Both the position numbers and the translations under genes were made by a program. From positions 744,001 through 808,000 of the forward strand of contig CANMSE010000001.1 of the NCBI GenBank assembly GCA_947500555.1: a DNA stretch of 64,000 bases, given 5' to 3'. The stretch is from an uncultured Fulvivirga sp. GTDB lineage: Bacteria > Bacteroidota > Bacteroidia > Cytophagales > Cyclobacteriaceae. This document shows, piece after piece, positions 53,209 to 62,232 of this stretch. Position 1 is the first letter of the stretch, and the number at the start of each line of letters is the position of its first letter. The notes below the pieces were generated by a model that was not told the DNA's origin, searched no databases, and saw only the letters and a list, made by a program, of their open reading frames with translations.

Positions 53209-55977
53209 ATGGCAACTAACAATCCGCTTGAATCTGTAAAAAATCGCTTGGGAAAACCTTATGAAGATCTCGAGTTTTTACTGATTGCACTCAAAGAAGT
53301 GCTCACTGAAAATGGTGAAGAACAGATGGCAAATCAAATACCATGGATTAATGATTTGCCACCCTTTGAAGCATCGGATTTTACGTTGAAACATATTCAG
53401 TTGTATAGCATTGTATTCCAATTATTAAATACCGTTGAAGTGAATGGTGCCGTACAGCAAAGACGCCAACAAGAGAGTGAGTCACTATCCAGTGTACATG
53501 GCTTATGGGCGAGCAGCTTTCAAACGTTGAATCAACTTGGAGTCAAAGAGGATACAATAGCTGATCACCTGACCTCAATACATGTTGAACCTGTGCTCAC
53601 GGCACACCCCACAGAAGCCAAACGCGCTACTGTTTTGGAGCATCATCGAGAATTGTATTTGCTTCTTGTATCCCGGGAAAATGAGATGTACACGGATAAG
53701 GAATTGGCCAACATCCGATTGAATATCAAACTTGCTCTTTTTAGGCTATGGAAAACGGGGGAGATATTTGTTGAAAAACCTGACATCCAGTCTGAATTGA
53801 GAAATGTCATACATTATCTTACGAATGTGTTTCCTGAAGTAATACCCATGGTCGACAGAAGAATGACACAGGCGTTGGAGTCAGAAGGCTTTTCAGCGGA
53901 GGCTATTCAAAAAAACGTGACCTATCCTAGTATCACTTTTGGCAATTGGGTGGGTGGAGATCGTGACGGTCATCCGTTAGTGACTGCTAATGTGACGCAG
54001 GAAACCTTACGTCAACTAAGACTAAACGCTATGGTGGTGGTCAGAAGGTGCCTGACAAAATTAGTGAAGAACTTAAGTTTTGCTATTCATAGGCATGAGA
54101 CAAGCGAAGCATTTCAAGCCCGGATTCAGGAAATGGGTGAGGAACTATCGCTAAAAGCAGAGTCTGCGATAGATCGAAATAAAGGGGAAGCATTTCGCCA
54201 GTTTGTCAATTTGATGCTCACCAAATTGCCACTTGATACGGCCAGAGGTCATGCCACTCATCTATCGGATTTTGAAGGTGCATACATAGAAAAATGTGAT
54301 CTGGTTGATGATCTTAGGCTGCTGAAAGAAGAGCTTCGAAACTATGGAGCTTCTTCAATTGCCAATAATGATCTGAACGATGCCATAAGATGTGTTGATA
54401 TCTTCGGCTTTCATCTTGCTGCCCTGGATATTCGTCAAAACAGCGAATTTCATGATCGTGCTATTTCTGAGTTGATGGAAGCCTCCGGCTATCAGGGCGA
54501 TCCTTATATTGATTGGGATGAAAACAGGCGACTGGAGTTCTTAAATGAAGAATTAAAATCCAATCGACCATTTACACATGGCAATATGGAGCTGGGAGAG
54601 CATGCCCAGGCAGTGGTGGATGTTTACAGAACGGTTGAAAAATACACTAGCCAATACGGGCTGGATGGCATAGGATCATTTATCGTTAGTATGACCCGTT
54701 CGCTCTCAGATCTTCTGGGAGTCTACCTTCTGGCTCGAGAAGCAGGGCTTACCGAAAAAACCGAAACAGGAATAACGTGCATCATTCCGGTTGTACCACT
54801 TTTGGAAACTATTGAAGACTTGGCTGCAGGCCCTGACATACTGGATGCCTTTCTTTCTCACCCTTTTACCAAAAGGAGTTTGAATTATTTGCAGGAAAGA
54901 ACTAGGTCGAGGCAACTGGTGCAACAGGTAATGGTGGGCTATAGCGATAGCAATAAGGATGGCGGAATTCTCGCAAGTCAGTGGAACTTATACCGGGCTC
55001 AATCTTCGCTTACCGATACCGGTAAAAAACATGATGTAAAAATTCGATTCTTTCATGGTAAAGGAGGGAGTATCAGTCGTGGAGCAGGTCCTACACACTA
55101 TTTCATGCAAGCCCTGCCACATTCTTCTGTTAATGGAAATATCAGGTTGACAGAACAAGGAGAAACCATTGAACAGAAATATGCCAATAAGGTGAATGCG
55201 GCTTATAACCTGGAGTTACTTCTGGCGAGTGCTACTGCTAAAACTGTAAGGAGCAAATCTACCCCCAAAGCACCTCACCCACTGGAAGAGACAATGGATT
55301 ATCTTGCTGCCGAGAGTAAGAAAGTTTACTCCGCTCTCCTTTATGAAGAAGGCTTTATTCCATTCTTCAGGCAGGCAACACCTATTGATGCGATTGAAAT
55401 GAGCAAAATTGGCTCAAGACCATCACGAAGAAAAGGAATGAGCTCCTTAAATGACCTGAGAGCAATCCCCTGGGTTTTCTCCTGGAGTCAATCACGATTT
55501 AATATGACAAGCTGGTATGGGATTGGCACCACACTGAAGAATTACCAGGAAAATGATTCCGATGGTTTTATGAAGTTGAAAGAAGCTGTGAAGACCGAAC
55601 CTTTTCTTCGATATGTGTTGACGAATGTTGATACCAGCCTTGCGGCTACAGATGAAGAAATTATGAAGATGTACGCTTCTCTGGTGCCTGATGAGCAACT
55701 GCGTGATAAATTCTTAAATATCTTTCTTATTGAGCTGCAAAAAACCCGTGAGGCGATGTATGAGATATTGGGGAAAGAGATTGAAGATAGAAGGCCTCAG
55801 CATTATTATTCCAATGTATTACGGACCTCTACCATGAAGCATTTGCATGCCAAGCAAGTAAGTCTTCTGGCAGAATGGCGAAAGGAAAAAGAATCAGGCA
55901 ATGGCGAAGGATCAACATTAATTTCTCTTTTGACTACTATCAATGCCATAGCGGGTGCTATGAGGAATACGGGTTGA
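53209..55977 (+). CDS. ppc: Phosphoenolpyruvate carboxylase
   Basis: From the ATG at 53209 the protein is 922 aa. An in-frame TTG 33 bp earlier would precede the promoter element and is not used. Catalytic His133 lies in VLTAHPTEAKR. The other active-site blocks are VMVGYSDSNKDGG (about 574-586) and FFHGKGGSISRGAGP (about 613-627). PPC forms oxaloacetate from PEP and bicarbonate to replenish the TCA cycle. The glycine loop is KGGSISRGAGP rather than the usual RGGTVGRGGGP, a conservative variant. Confidence 0.95.
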   Translation: MATNNPLESVKNRLGKPYEDLEFLLIALKEVLTENGEEQMANQIPWINDLPPFEASDFTLKHIQLYSIVFQLLNTVEVNGAVQQRRQQESESLSSVHGLWASSFQTLNQLGVKEDTIADHLTSIHVEPVLTAHPTEAKRATVLEHHRELYLLLVSRENEMYTDKELANIRLNIKLALFRLWKTGEIFVEKPDIQSELRNVIHYLTNVFPEVIPMVDRRMTQALESEGFSAEAIQKNVTYPSITFGNWVGGDRDGHPLVTANVTQETLRQLRLNAMVVVRRCLTKLVKNLSFAIHRHETSEAFQARIQEMGEELSLKAESAIDRNKGEAFRQFVNLMLTKLPLDTARGHATHLSDFEGAYIEKCDLVDDLRLLKEELRNYGASSIANNDLNDAIRCVDIFGFHLAALDIRQNSEFHDRAISELMEASGYQGDPYIDWDENRRLEFLNEELKSNRPFTHGNMELGEHAQAVVDVYRTVEKYTSQYGLDGIGSFIVSMTRSLSDLLGVYLLAREAGLTEKTETGITCIIPVVPLLETIEDLAAGPDILDAFLSHPFTKRSLNYLQERTRSRQLVQQVMVGYSDSNKDGGILASQWNLYRAQSSLTDTGKKHDVKIRFFHGKGGSISRGAGPTHYFMQALPHSSVNGNIRLTEQGETIEQKYANKVNAAYNLELLLASATAKTVRSKSTPKAPHPLEETMDYLAAESKKVYSALLYEEGFIPFFRQATPIDAIEMSKIGSRPSRRKGMSSLNDLRAIPWVFSWSQSRFNMTSWYGIGTTLKNYQENDSDGFMKLKEAVKTEPFLRYVLTNVDTSLAATDEEIMKMYASLVPDEQLRDKFLNIFLIELQKTREAMYEILGKEIEDRRPQHYYSNVLRTSTMKHLHAKQVSLLAEWRKEKESGNGEGSTLISLLTTINAIAGAMRNTG

Positions 55978-56004
55978 TTTGGAGCTTTAAAAGAGTAAAC
56001 TTCA

Positions 56005-56763
56005 TTATTTGCTTTTGCTAAACAACCAATTCATCATCATCATATCACTGTAAGTGGCTACCCATGAAAAATGTCCGGCTTCAGGGTACTGAGTAAAACC
56101 GGGGTGTGCACCCTCTTTGGTCAGTGCTTCCACCATATTGTGTGAAAGCGCAGGATCGACCACATCATCCAGAGCTCCATGGAAAATCCAGAGAGGGATA
56201 TGTGAGAAAGCTGGCACTTTAGAAATATCTCCACCTCCACAAATAGGGACAGCGGCTGCGAATAAATCCGGGTAACGCGATATGGCATCAAAGGTACCGA
56301 AGCCTCCCATGGAATGACCCGTAATGTAAATTCTGTTGGTATCAACAGGTAAATTTTCCTTTGTCTGTTTGATGAGCTCAATTAATAGCTTCATGGGTTT
56401 AGTAGGTTCAGGTTTCATTGACATTGTTTCAAATGAAATATTATCCCAGGTCATATCTTGCGGACATTGCGGTGCAATAACAATGGGTCGATAGTTTTTC
56501 ATGACCTCATTATTGGCAAAGCTCAATACACCCCATTTAAGTTGAGCTTCATTGTCATCACCGCGTTCTCCAGAACCATGTAAAAATATGACCAGCGGGT
56601 ATTTAGATTTTGAATCATAATCAGTCATAAGTTGTCTGTATTTCAGCGTCTCGCCTTCAGCGTTATTATACGTTTCATAACTGAAAAGCTCAGACTGTGA
56701 AAAGGCACTAGTCCCTGATATTGTAAAAAGTATGACTAATAGGTTTGGCAGCAAGTATTTCAT
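56005..56763 (-). CDS. Exported alpha/beta hydrolase (esterase/peptidase-like)
   Basis: The 252-aa protein has a signal peptide (MKYLLPNLLVILFTISGTSAFSQ), an oxyanion stretch FLHGSGERGDD (60-70), the nucleophile S151 in TGHSMGGFGTF, an Asp in HGALDDVVDP and the His in EAGHFSW. The type resembles PHB-depolymerase/phospholipase-carboxylesterase enzymes. The substrate is unknown. It is followed on the same strand, 50 bp upstream, by another exported hydrolase. Confidence 0.85.
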   Translation of the reverse strand: MKYLLPNLLVILFTISGTSAFSQSELFSYETYNNAEGETLKYRQLMTDYDSKSKYPLVIFLHGSGERGDDNEAQLKWGVLSFANNEVMKNYRPIVIAPQCPQDMTWDNISFETMSMKPEPTKPMKLLIELIKQTKENLPVDTNRIYITGHSMGGFGTFDAISRYPDLFAAAVPICGGGDISKVPAFSHIPLWIFHGALDDVVDPALSHNMVEALTKEGAHPGFTQYPEAGHFSWVATYSDMMMMNWLFSKSK

Positions 56764-56813
56764 AAAGCGATTTTTAATGATGAGTGCTCACAACAACTGT
56801 TATTTCATATAGT

Positions 56814-57710
56814 TTAGTTATACTTGGTTATCCAGTTAATGGCATCAGCAATAAATTCGGATGGTAAGTAGTGACCTGAATCATAGAACTTAATTTTTTT
56901 CTTGTCAATGGAAATTTTCTTATAGAAAGTGTGAGCCTCATCTTTAGTATAGTAAAAATCAGACTCTCCCATTAACAGGTAAATTGGTGATAACTGGATA
57001 TGCGCATAATTTTCTGGTGATATTAAACCCAGTGACTCTGCAGCTTCAGAATCATTCCAGCCCAGAACGGTCATACATACTTTAGGAATGTCAAGCGGAG
57101 CAACACAAGCGACAACAGAATCAAACCTGTCATCAGCTGAATTTAGCATTATAGCAAGCATTCCTCCCATACTATACCCAATCAATTGAAAAGAAGAAAC
57201 GTTTTTATACGAAAACTCAACATAGTCCATTATTAACCTTAAATCTTTAACAGTTGTAATCCACATGTCATCAATAATATCAAGATTCGAAGGTGTTAAT
57301 AGTTCAGCAGGAGGCATAAAACCTGCTTCATAACTTCTTTCACCATGAAACTTTGCGTCAGGAATGATAACACTATATCCCATCCTTAATAAGGAGTCTT
57401 TTAAAGAGATGTATTTTTTGGATAAATCAGAGATTGGATAAATCCACCCATCTTTGCTGCTACCTAATCCATGAAGAAGAATTACGAACTTATTCGTTGG
57501 GTTGTTTGGTTGGATTGCGAAAAAAGGAACCCTTGAATCAAAACCGTCTATAACGATTTTATCGAATTTAATTTCATTCCCGTAATTATAACTTTGAACG
57601 GTATCCGCATTATATTCCTTCTTCAAGTTGTAGTTAAAGTCCGCCAATTCCACTTGGGCGAGAGCTACTACCTGAAAGAATAAGAACGTTGCGCTTATGA
57701 AATACTTCAT
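56814..57710 (-). CDS. Exported alpha/beta hydrolase
   Basis: The 298-aa protein has a signal peptide (MKYFISATFLFFQVVALAQ), the oxyanion segment ILLHGLGSSKDG (77-88), nucleophile S180 in IGYSMGGMLA and a C-terminal His in DSGHYLPSEF. It is likely periplasmic. The substrate cannot be assigned. It lies 50 bp before the second hydrolase gene, so the two may be co-transcribed, and is divergent from the serine hydrolase gene. Confidence 0.85.
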   Translation of the reverse strand: MKYFISATFLFFQVVALAQVELADFNYNLKKEYNADTVQSYNYGNEIKFDKIVIDGFDSRVPFFAIQPNNPTNKFVILLHGLGSSKDGWIYPISDLSKKYISLKDSLLRMGYSVIIPDAKFHGERSYEAGFMPPAELLTPSNLDIIDDMWITTVKDLRLIMDYVEFSYKNVSSFQLIGYSMGGMLAIMLNSADDRFDSVVACVAPLDIPKVCMTVLGWNDSEAAESLGLISPENYAHIQLSPIYLLMGESDFYYTKDEAHTFYKKISIDKKKIKFYDSGHYLPSEFIADAINWITKYN

Positions 57711-57845
57711 GTTGATAGCTAATTTAACAGATTTACTTTACTAACTAAACCAGTCATGATATTTACGGTCTCAAGATGTCTCAGCATTATTACTTTAGTG
57801 TAATTTAATGCTTTAACTATAGATTAGAACCTAATATACTTTCGT

Positions 57846-59357
57846 ATGAAACGATTCACCTTTTTTGTAATCATCTTTTTTCTAGCGCAACACCTATTCG
57901 CTCAAGTCAATACTAAAGACATTGACAAGTTAGTGGAAAGAGCTCAAAAGCACTGGAATGTACCAGGTCTTTCTGTCGCCATTGTAAAAGATGGGAAAGT
58001 TTTTCATAGCAGTGGACATGGCACCCTGGAAGAAGGGAAAAAAGCAAAAGTGAATGGGGCGACATTGTTTGCCATTGCTTCTAATACTAAAGGGTTTGTT
58101 TCTTCTGCCATTGCCAATCTGGTTGCAGAAGGGATGCTCCATTGGGATGATAATGTTAAAGATTACCTTCCCTATTTTGAATTGTATGATCCGTATGTGA
58201 CTAGTGATATCACCATTCGTGATTTGCTTTGCCACCGAGCAGGGCTTGGTACCTTTAGTGGGGATGCGATTTGGTATAAATCGGAACTTCCTGCTAGTGA
58301 AATAGTCAAACTTGCAAAGCATGTTCCACAAGCATATCCGTTTCGAGGGGGTTATGGTTATTCGAATTTAATGTTTATTACTGCCGGAGAGGTGATTAAA
58401 GCTGTGACTAACAAGTCGTGGGATGATTACGTAAAGGAGACGTTCTTCCAGTCGCTAGGAATGAAGCGTACTATTACATCAACCACCCAATTATCAGTTA
58501 GCGGTAATGCAGCTACCCCTCACAAAACTAAATTGGATGAGAACCAGCCGATTGATTGGACCAATTGGGATAATATGAGTGCAGCAGGAGCTATTATTTC
58601 TTCTAGTGATGATATGGCAAAATGGATGATCATGCATTTAAATAATGGAGTGGTTAATGGCGATACATTATTGGATCCAGCACAGCAAAACACGTTGTGG
58701 ACGTTGCATAATAACTATACACTTAGCACCCGTTCGAAAGAGCGAATTCCAGGGCGGCATTTTTCTGGTTATGGTTTGGGCTTTGGTCTTCAGGATTATT
58801 ATGGACGTATGATTGTGAGCCATGGTGGAGGGTATGATGGCATGTATTCAAGGGTAGCTATGATGCCGGATGAAAATTTGGGTATAGTGGTATTAACCAA
58901 TAGCATGTCCGGTATCTCCACACCATTAACTTATGCTATTTTTAATATGTTTATTCAAGAAGATCAGCAAGACTGGATTTCCAATTTTCACAGGCCTCAG
59001 AAAGAAGACCAACGAATTGTAGAACTTAAAGAAAATCGAAGAGCAGGTACCAGCCCAAGTGTAGAAATTTCAGCGTATGCAGGTGATTACTTCGCAGATA
59101 TGTATGGCGACATTTCCGTCAAGGAAGAGGAAGGCAAGCTGCGGCTTCACTTTTCCCATTCGCCTGATCTATCTGCTACTCTCACACACTGGCATAATGA
59201 CACCTGGCAAATTGAATGGGATAACACTCATGCCTGGTTTGACTTTGGCCTTGTTACTTTTCATTTGAATGACAACCTGGAAGTGGTCGGTATGAAAATG
59301 AATGTACCAAATGGAGACATCTTTTTTGATGAATATGAGATCGTGAAGAAGGATTAA
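57846..59357 (+). CDS. Exported serine hydrolase, class C beta-lactamase/DD-peptidase family
   Basis: The 503-aa protein has a signal peptide (MKRFTFFVIIFFLAQHLFAQ) and the penicilloyl-serine transferase signature residues: S79-N-T-K82, Y172-S-N174 and H326-G-G near the third motif. A C-terminal DUF3471-like beta-domain follows (about 395-503). Such proteins are usually esterases or D-aminopeptidase-like enzymes, not true beta-lactamases. It is monocistronic. Confidence 0.88.
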   Translation: MKRFTFFVIIFFLAQHLFAQVNTKDIDKLVERAQKHWNVPGLSVAIVKDGKVFHSSGHGTLEEGKKAKVNGATLFAIASNTKGFVSSAIANLVAEGMLHWDDNVKDYLPYFELYDPYVTSDITIRDLLCHRAGLGTFSGDAIWYKSELPASEIVKLAKHVPQAYPFRGGYGYSNLMFITAGEVIKAVTNKSWDDYVKETFFQSLGMKRTITSTTQLSVSGNAATPHKTKLDENQPIDWTNWDNMSAAGAIISSSDDMAKWMIMHLNNGVVNGDTLLDPAQQNTLWTLHNNYTLSTRSKERIPGRHFSGYGLGFGLQDYYGRMIVSHGGGYDGMYSRVAMMPDENLGIVVLTNSMSGISTPLTYAIFNMFIQEDQQDWISNFHRPQKEDQRIVELKENRRAGTSPSVEISAYAGDYFADMYGDISVKEEEGKLRLHFSHSPDLSATLTHWHNDTWQIEWDNTHAWFDFGLVTFHLNDNLEVVGMKMNVPNGDIFFDEYEIVKKD

Positions 59358-59375
59358 ACCGTCAGATCAAGCTCG

Positions 59376-59873
59376 CTAGTTTAAAGAGACTCCAAATCTT
59401 TTTAATAGTAGGCTATCCAACTGCTGGAGGTCTGATATTAACTCCTTGTGGTTTTCTGTTGATTCAAATTGGTTTTTCCTTAACCACTTTTTTAACTCAA
59501 CGATTCTAAAGTAGAATGATTGGGATTGCAGTTTAAAGGGTAGTCTCGCGACCTTTTTTTCTATAACGATCTTTTTTTGTTTTACTACATTGATCACTTC
59601 AATGGCCGTATCAAAAGCCAACTCCTTTTTTTCGAGAGATTTTAATAAACCGCACTCAAAGCTGGCACATTGCTTCGGTCTTTTGGAATAAATAGTGCAG
59701 CCATCACAATAGCTGCTACAAGGGTGAAGAAAAAAACCTTTGTCATTTACCTCCTCTATATCCATTAACTTTCTCAATTCAGGCAATTCTTCACGATCGA
59801 GTTGTACGAAACCAATCAAGGTACCGTCACAACAGAGTCCACATGACAAACAAATATTTTCTGAGTCATTCAT
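59376..59873 (-). CDS. YkgJ-family cysteine-cluster protein
   Basis: The 165-aa protein has the CxxCxxCC cluster C8, C11, C14, C15 (CLSCGLCCDG) and a second set of cysteines (HPCSSYCDGCTIY, KQCASFECG), the pattern of the YkgJ family of putative Fe-S or zinc-binding proteins of unknown function. The gene lies 18 bp from the convergent serine hydrolase end. Confidence 0.85.
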   Translation of the reverse strand: MNDSENICLSCGLCCDGTLIGFVQLDREELPELRKLMDIEEVNDKGFFLHPCSSYCDGCTIYSKRPKQCASFECGLLKSLEKKELAFDTAIEVINVVKQKKIVIEKKVARLPFKLQSQSFYFRIVELKKWLRKNQFESTENHKELISDLQQLDSLLLKRFGVSLN

Positions 59874-60116
59874 GTTTTGTGGATTTTGGTATCACTTACC
59901 AAACTATGAGAATGTTCAGGTAGTTTTTGTCAAGTTCATTAAAAATAATTTCCTGTTTAGCCAAAGCTTTTCTTATTGTACTTTAATGTCATTCATCTTG
60001 AGCTTATCCTGTAATTCGGCTGTATTCACTGGGGCTGTCCTCCTAGCTTGATCGACTCATAATTAGGGCTTCGCACTGTGTAGCCCAAATGCGCTCTTAT
60101 ACCATGTTGTAATTTG
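59874..60116. repeat. Intergenic region with a degenerate attC-like hairpin
   Basis: Downstream of the tonB gene (minus strand) the sequence carries CAACATGGTATAAG, then GGGCT ... AGCCC (AGGGCT at 60065-60070 and AGCCC at 60082-60086 on the plus strand), a stem with a TGCGAAG-type loop. This resembles one arm and the central hairpin of the palindromic cassette-end repeats of Bacteroidota. The second arm is not convincing. The rest of the gap holds no gene that I can support. Confidence 0.3.
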
Positions 60117-60515
60117 CTATCTTTTAAAAGAAATAGGGAATACTATTCTTTGCGGTACATCTTGGTTAATTTCAGTAACATGTGCAGGTTTCCATGGCTT
60201 TAAAAGTTTAATAACTCTTATAGCCTCTTCATCCAATCCATAACCTAATCCTTGTACTACACGTACTGAATCCGAAATAACTTGGCCAGTTTTATCGATA
60301 ACTATTGAGACATATACTTTTCCTTCAATTTTAGCTTTCTTTGCTTCTTTGGGGTATTTGATATTCTTATCAAGAAAATTATACAGATTTTGGTATCCCC
60401 CTGGATATTCAGCAGGCTTATCTACTTTATGCCACACTTCATCTTCAGATAGTTTTTGTTGACTGAATACTACAGAAGGTGCGAATAGAAGAAGCAAATA
60501 AATAACTTTTGTCAT
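60117..60515 (-). CDS. Small TonB-C domain energy transducer
   Basis: The 132-aa protein has a signal peptide (MTKVIYLLLLFAPSVVFSQ) and a complete TonB C-terminal fold (EYPGGYQNLYNFLDKNIKYPKEAKKAKIEGKV...VQGLGYGLDEEAIRVIKLLKPWKP). There is no transmembrane anchor plus proline-rich spacer, so this is an exported TonB-C module rather than a classical TonB. No ExbBD genes are near. An exact 10-bp inverted repeat brackets the gene, with TGTTGTAATT at 60105-60114 and AATTACAACA at 60534-60543. Confidence 0.88.
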   Translation of the reverse strand: MTKVIYLLLLFAPSVVFSQQKLSEDEVWHKVDKPAEYPGGYQNLYNFLDKNIKYPKEAKKAKIEGKVYVSIVIDKTGQVISDSVRVVQGLGYGLDEEAIRVIKLLKPWKPAHVTEINQDVPQRIVFPISFKR

Positions 60516-60524
60516 AGTTAAATC

Positions 60525-60591
60525 AGATTAGTGAATTACAACACCTGGATAACAGAACTTCTGTTTATCCACTATGTTTTTTTACTAATCT
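60525..60591. repeat. Nested inverted repeats upstream of the tonB gene
   Basis: An outer dyad AGATTAGT (60525-60532)/ACTAATCT (60584-60591) encloses an inner one, GGATAACAGAA (60547-60557)/TTCTGTTTATCC (60559-60570), which is complementary except for one extra base in the right arm. The element lies in the 5' leader of the tonB gene and could be an operator or hairpin, or part of a cassette-end structure. Confidence 0.45.
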
Positions 60592-60656
60592 ACTACACTT
60601 TTTTTTACTTATATGCTCCTGAATGTTATGGTTAATAATTACAATAATTATTTCTC

Positions 60657-61214
60657 TTACTCAGCTGAGTCAACACTCAATGTATTCTTAACCTGAATCA
60701 CATGCCGCTGATTATGTGTTAAAATAAAATCCAGCGCATCACCAATATAAAATTTCAAGATGGGGCCAAGAGCGGTAGTCACTTTAAAAGACCGGAGGTC
60801 ATTGTTATTAGCTTTCTTTAGTATTTTTTCTATTCTATCGCAGTTATTCAAGAACCGACCTACAACTGTTGTATCCGGATTACTGTGAGGAACGAAACCA
60901 GCCAACGTTTTCATTTTGCTCTTTATTTCGCCTTGCTCAGTGGGAGCCAGCATTTTAGTAAACTTATTGGCCAACCAGGTCTTTTTGAACTGTTCTTTTC
61001 TTGAAGGCCTCAGGTGATCAATTTTCTCCTCTATCTGGTCAATGTATAACTCAGTGGCTTTATTCATATGATCAATACATTCTAATATTGACCATTCTTC
61101 AGCACTTGGCTTGATGGTTAATTTATCTTTAGGTAAATCGATAAGTTCTTTCACAAAACCTTTAACAGATTGATTAGTGGTTGACAGCTTTTCTAAGAAT
61201 TCCGTGTTGTTCAT
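60657..61214 (-). CDS. DinB-family protein
   Basis: With the ATG at 61214 the protein is 185 aa, a four-helix-bundle DinB_2-like protein (SILECIDHMNKATELYIDQI, ILTHNQRHVIQV with the C-terminal His motif). The frame is open further upstream to 61325, but that extension runs through a palindromic repeat and encodes an unusual peptide, so the internal ATG is preferred. Likely a metal-dependent, possibly thiol-transferase-related enzyme of unknown substrate. Confidence 0.8.
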   Translation of the reverse strand: MNNTEFLEKLSTTNQSVKGFVKELIDLPKDKLTIKPSAEEWSILECIDHMNKATELYIDQIEEKIDHLRPSRKEQFKKTWLANKFTKMLAPTEQGEIKSKMKTLAGFVPHSNPDTTVVGRFLNNCDRIEKILKKANNNDLRSFKVTTALGPILKFYIGDALDFILTHNQRHVIQVKNTLSVDSAE

Positions 61215-61287
61215 ATCATTTGAATTTGCTTGGGTCAAAGATAAAGTGAGTGAAGGAGTCTTGAATTGATCTATATCAAGTTCGTAG

Positions 61288-61309
61288 ATTCCGGCTCGTT
61301 GGCCGGAAT
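61288..61309. repeat. Intergenic palindrome (ATTCCGGC ... GCCGGAAT)
   Basis: A perfect 8-bp stem ATTCCGGC/GCCGGAAT with a 6-nt loop lies between the dinB-like and crp-like genes. It is GC-rich in an otherwise AT-rich spacer and next to a second hairpin, typical of dispersed repetitive extragenic elements. Confidence 0.6.
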
Positions 61310-61331
61310 GACCCCGAGAGAACAATTCGTC

Positions 61332-61372
61332 ACCCCTGCTTGTCCGACCTTATGGCGGGCGCAGGCAGGGGT
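61332..61372. repeat. GC-rich intergenic hairpin repeat
   Basis: ACCCCTGC (61332-61339) pairs with GCAGGGGT (61365-61372). The inner part is partly complementary (TGTCCG with CGGGCGCA). Like the neighbouring element it is GC-rich and resembles the CCTGCCTGC-type palindromic repeats found between genes in Cytophagales. It could also end the crp-like transcript. Confidence 0.55.
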
Positions 61373-61413
61373 CTCTGTTCATGGGGTGCCTAAACAATTT
61401 CGACAAGGCAAAT

Positions 61414-62001
61414 TTATCTCACTTTCTTTCTAAGCCTACTTAAGGTCTCCGGGGTCATACCTAAATAGGATGCTAGATGTTTAAGGGGAACAAATTGAAA
61501 GATATGCGGACTGTTTTTTACCAACCTTTTGAACTTCTCTTCCGCAGAAAAAGAGCGGGCTTCCACCTGGCGCCTTGAAACCCCGATCAGCATTTCAGCA
61601 TTGAACATCCGCCCCCACCGCTCTACACTTTTATACTTATCAAACTGATTCATCAAATCAGCATAGCTTATTCTTATCATTTTGCAATCTGCAATAGCCT
61701 GAAGATAAAGATCCGTGGGCTTTTGTGAGAGGAAGGAATCATAAACACCGGAAAACTCGTTGTCATAAGTGAAACCCACATTAATTTCCTCTTCACCTTT
61801 CTCACCAAAAACACGAATAACTCCGCTTCCAACAAAGTAGAAATAGCCTTCCACCTGACCGGGCTTTAAAAGGTATTCATTTTTAGCGGCAGTTTTGTGT
61901 TTCCATTTAGAGGAAAAATCAGTCCATTCCTCTTCAGTCAAGGGACTTAAGGCGTCTATTCGTTTTTTTAATGCAGTGTAAATACTATCTTCCAAAACCA
62001 A
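61414..62001 (-). CDS. Crp/Fnr-family transcriptional regulator
   Basis: The 195-aa protein has a cyclic-nucleotide-binding-like beta-barrel (about 25-120: GYFYFVGSGVIRVFGEKGEEEINVGFTYDNEF) and a C-terminal helix-turn-helix (KHLASYLGMTPETLSRLRKKVR, 174-195). The effector is unknown; the sequence lacks the Fnr cysteines. It is divergent from the 66-aa membrane protein gene, 30 bp apart. Confidence 0.9.
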   Translation of the reverse strand: MVLEDSIYTALKKRIDALSPLTEEEWTDFSSKWKHKTAAKNEYLLKPGQVEGYFYFVGSGVIRVFGEKGEEEINVGFTYDNEFSGVYDSFLSQKPTDLYLQAIADCKMIRISYADLMNQFDKYKSVERWGRMFNAEMLIGVSRRQVEARSFSAEEKFKRLVKNSPHIFQFVPLKHLASYLGMTPETLSRLRKKVR

Positions 62002-62031
62002 TTATGTAATTGTTGACCTAATTTAAGAAAG

Positions 62032-62232
62032 ATGCAGCTATATGCTGATGTTTGTTTAGCCGCTTCAGGTTTAAGCCTGCTATTTTTGCTTATTGGCTTA
62101 TTTAGGCCATGGGTAATGCTGTGGTGGGAAGATCGTCAGAATAGGAAAAAGGTGATAAAAGTATATGGGTTTGCGGCTATTCTTTTCTTTGTAATTCACT
62201 TGATTATTAAAGAGCTGGGGTCACTTTCTTAG
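62032..62232 (+). CDS. Small membrane protein
   Basis: The 66-aa protein has two predicted transmembrane helices (about 8-28 and 46-61) separated by a charged loop FRPWVMLWWEDRQNRKKVIKVYG, a pattern that I have seen in small conserved Bacteroidota proteins of unknown role. Its end overlaps the convergent methyltransferase gene by 26 bp. Confidence 0.7.
   Translation: MQLYADVCLAASGLSLLFLLIGLFRPWVMLWWEDRQNRKKVIKVYGFAAILFFVIHLIIKELGSLS

Noticed and set aside
61215-61325. N-terminal extension of the DinB-family protein
   Set aside because: The extra codons cross a palindromic repeat and give an atypical peptide; the ATG at 61214 gives the normal family start.
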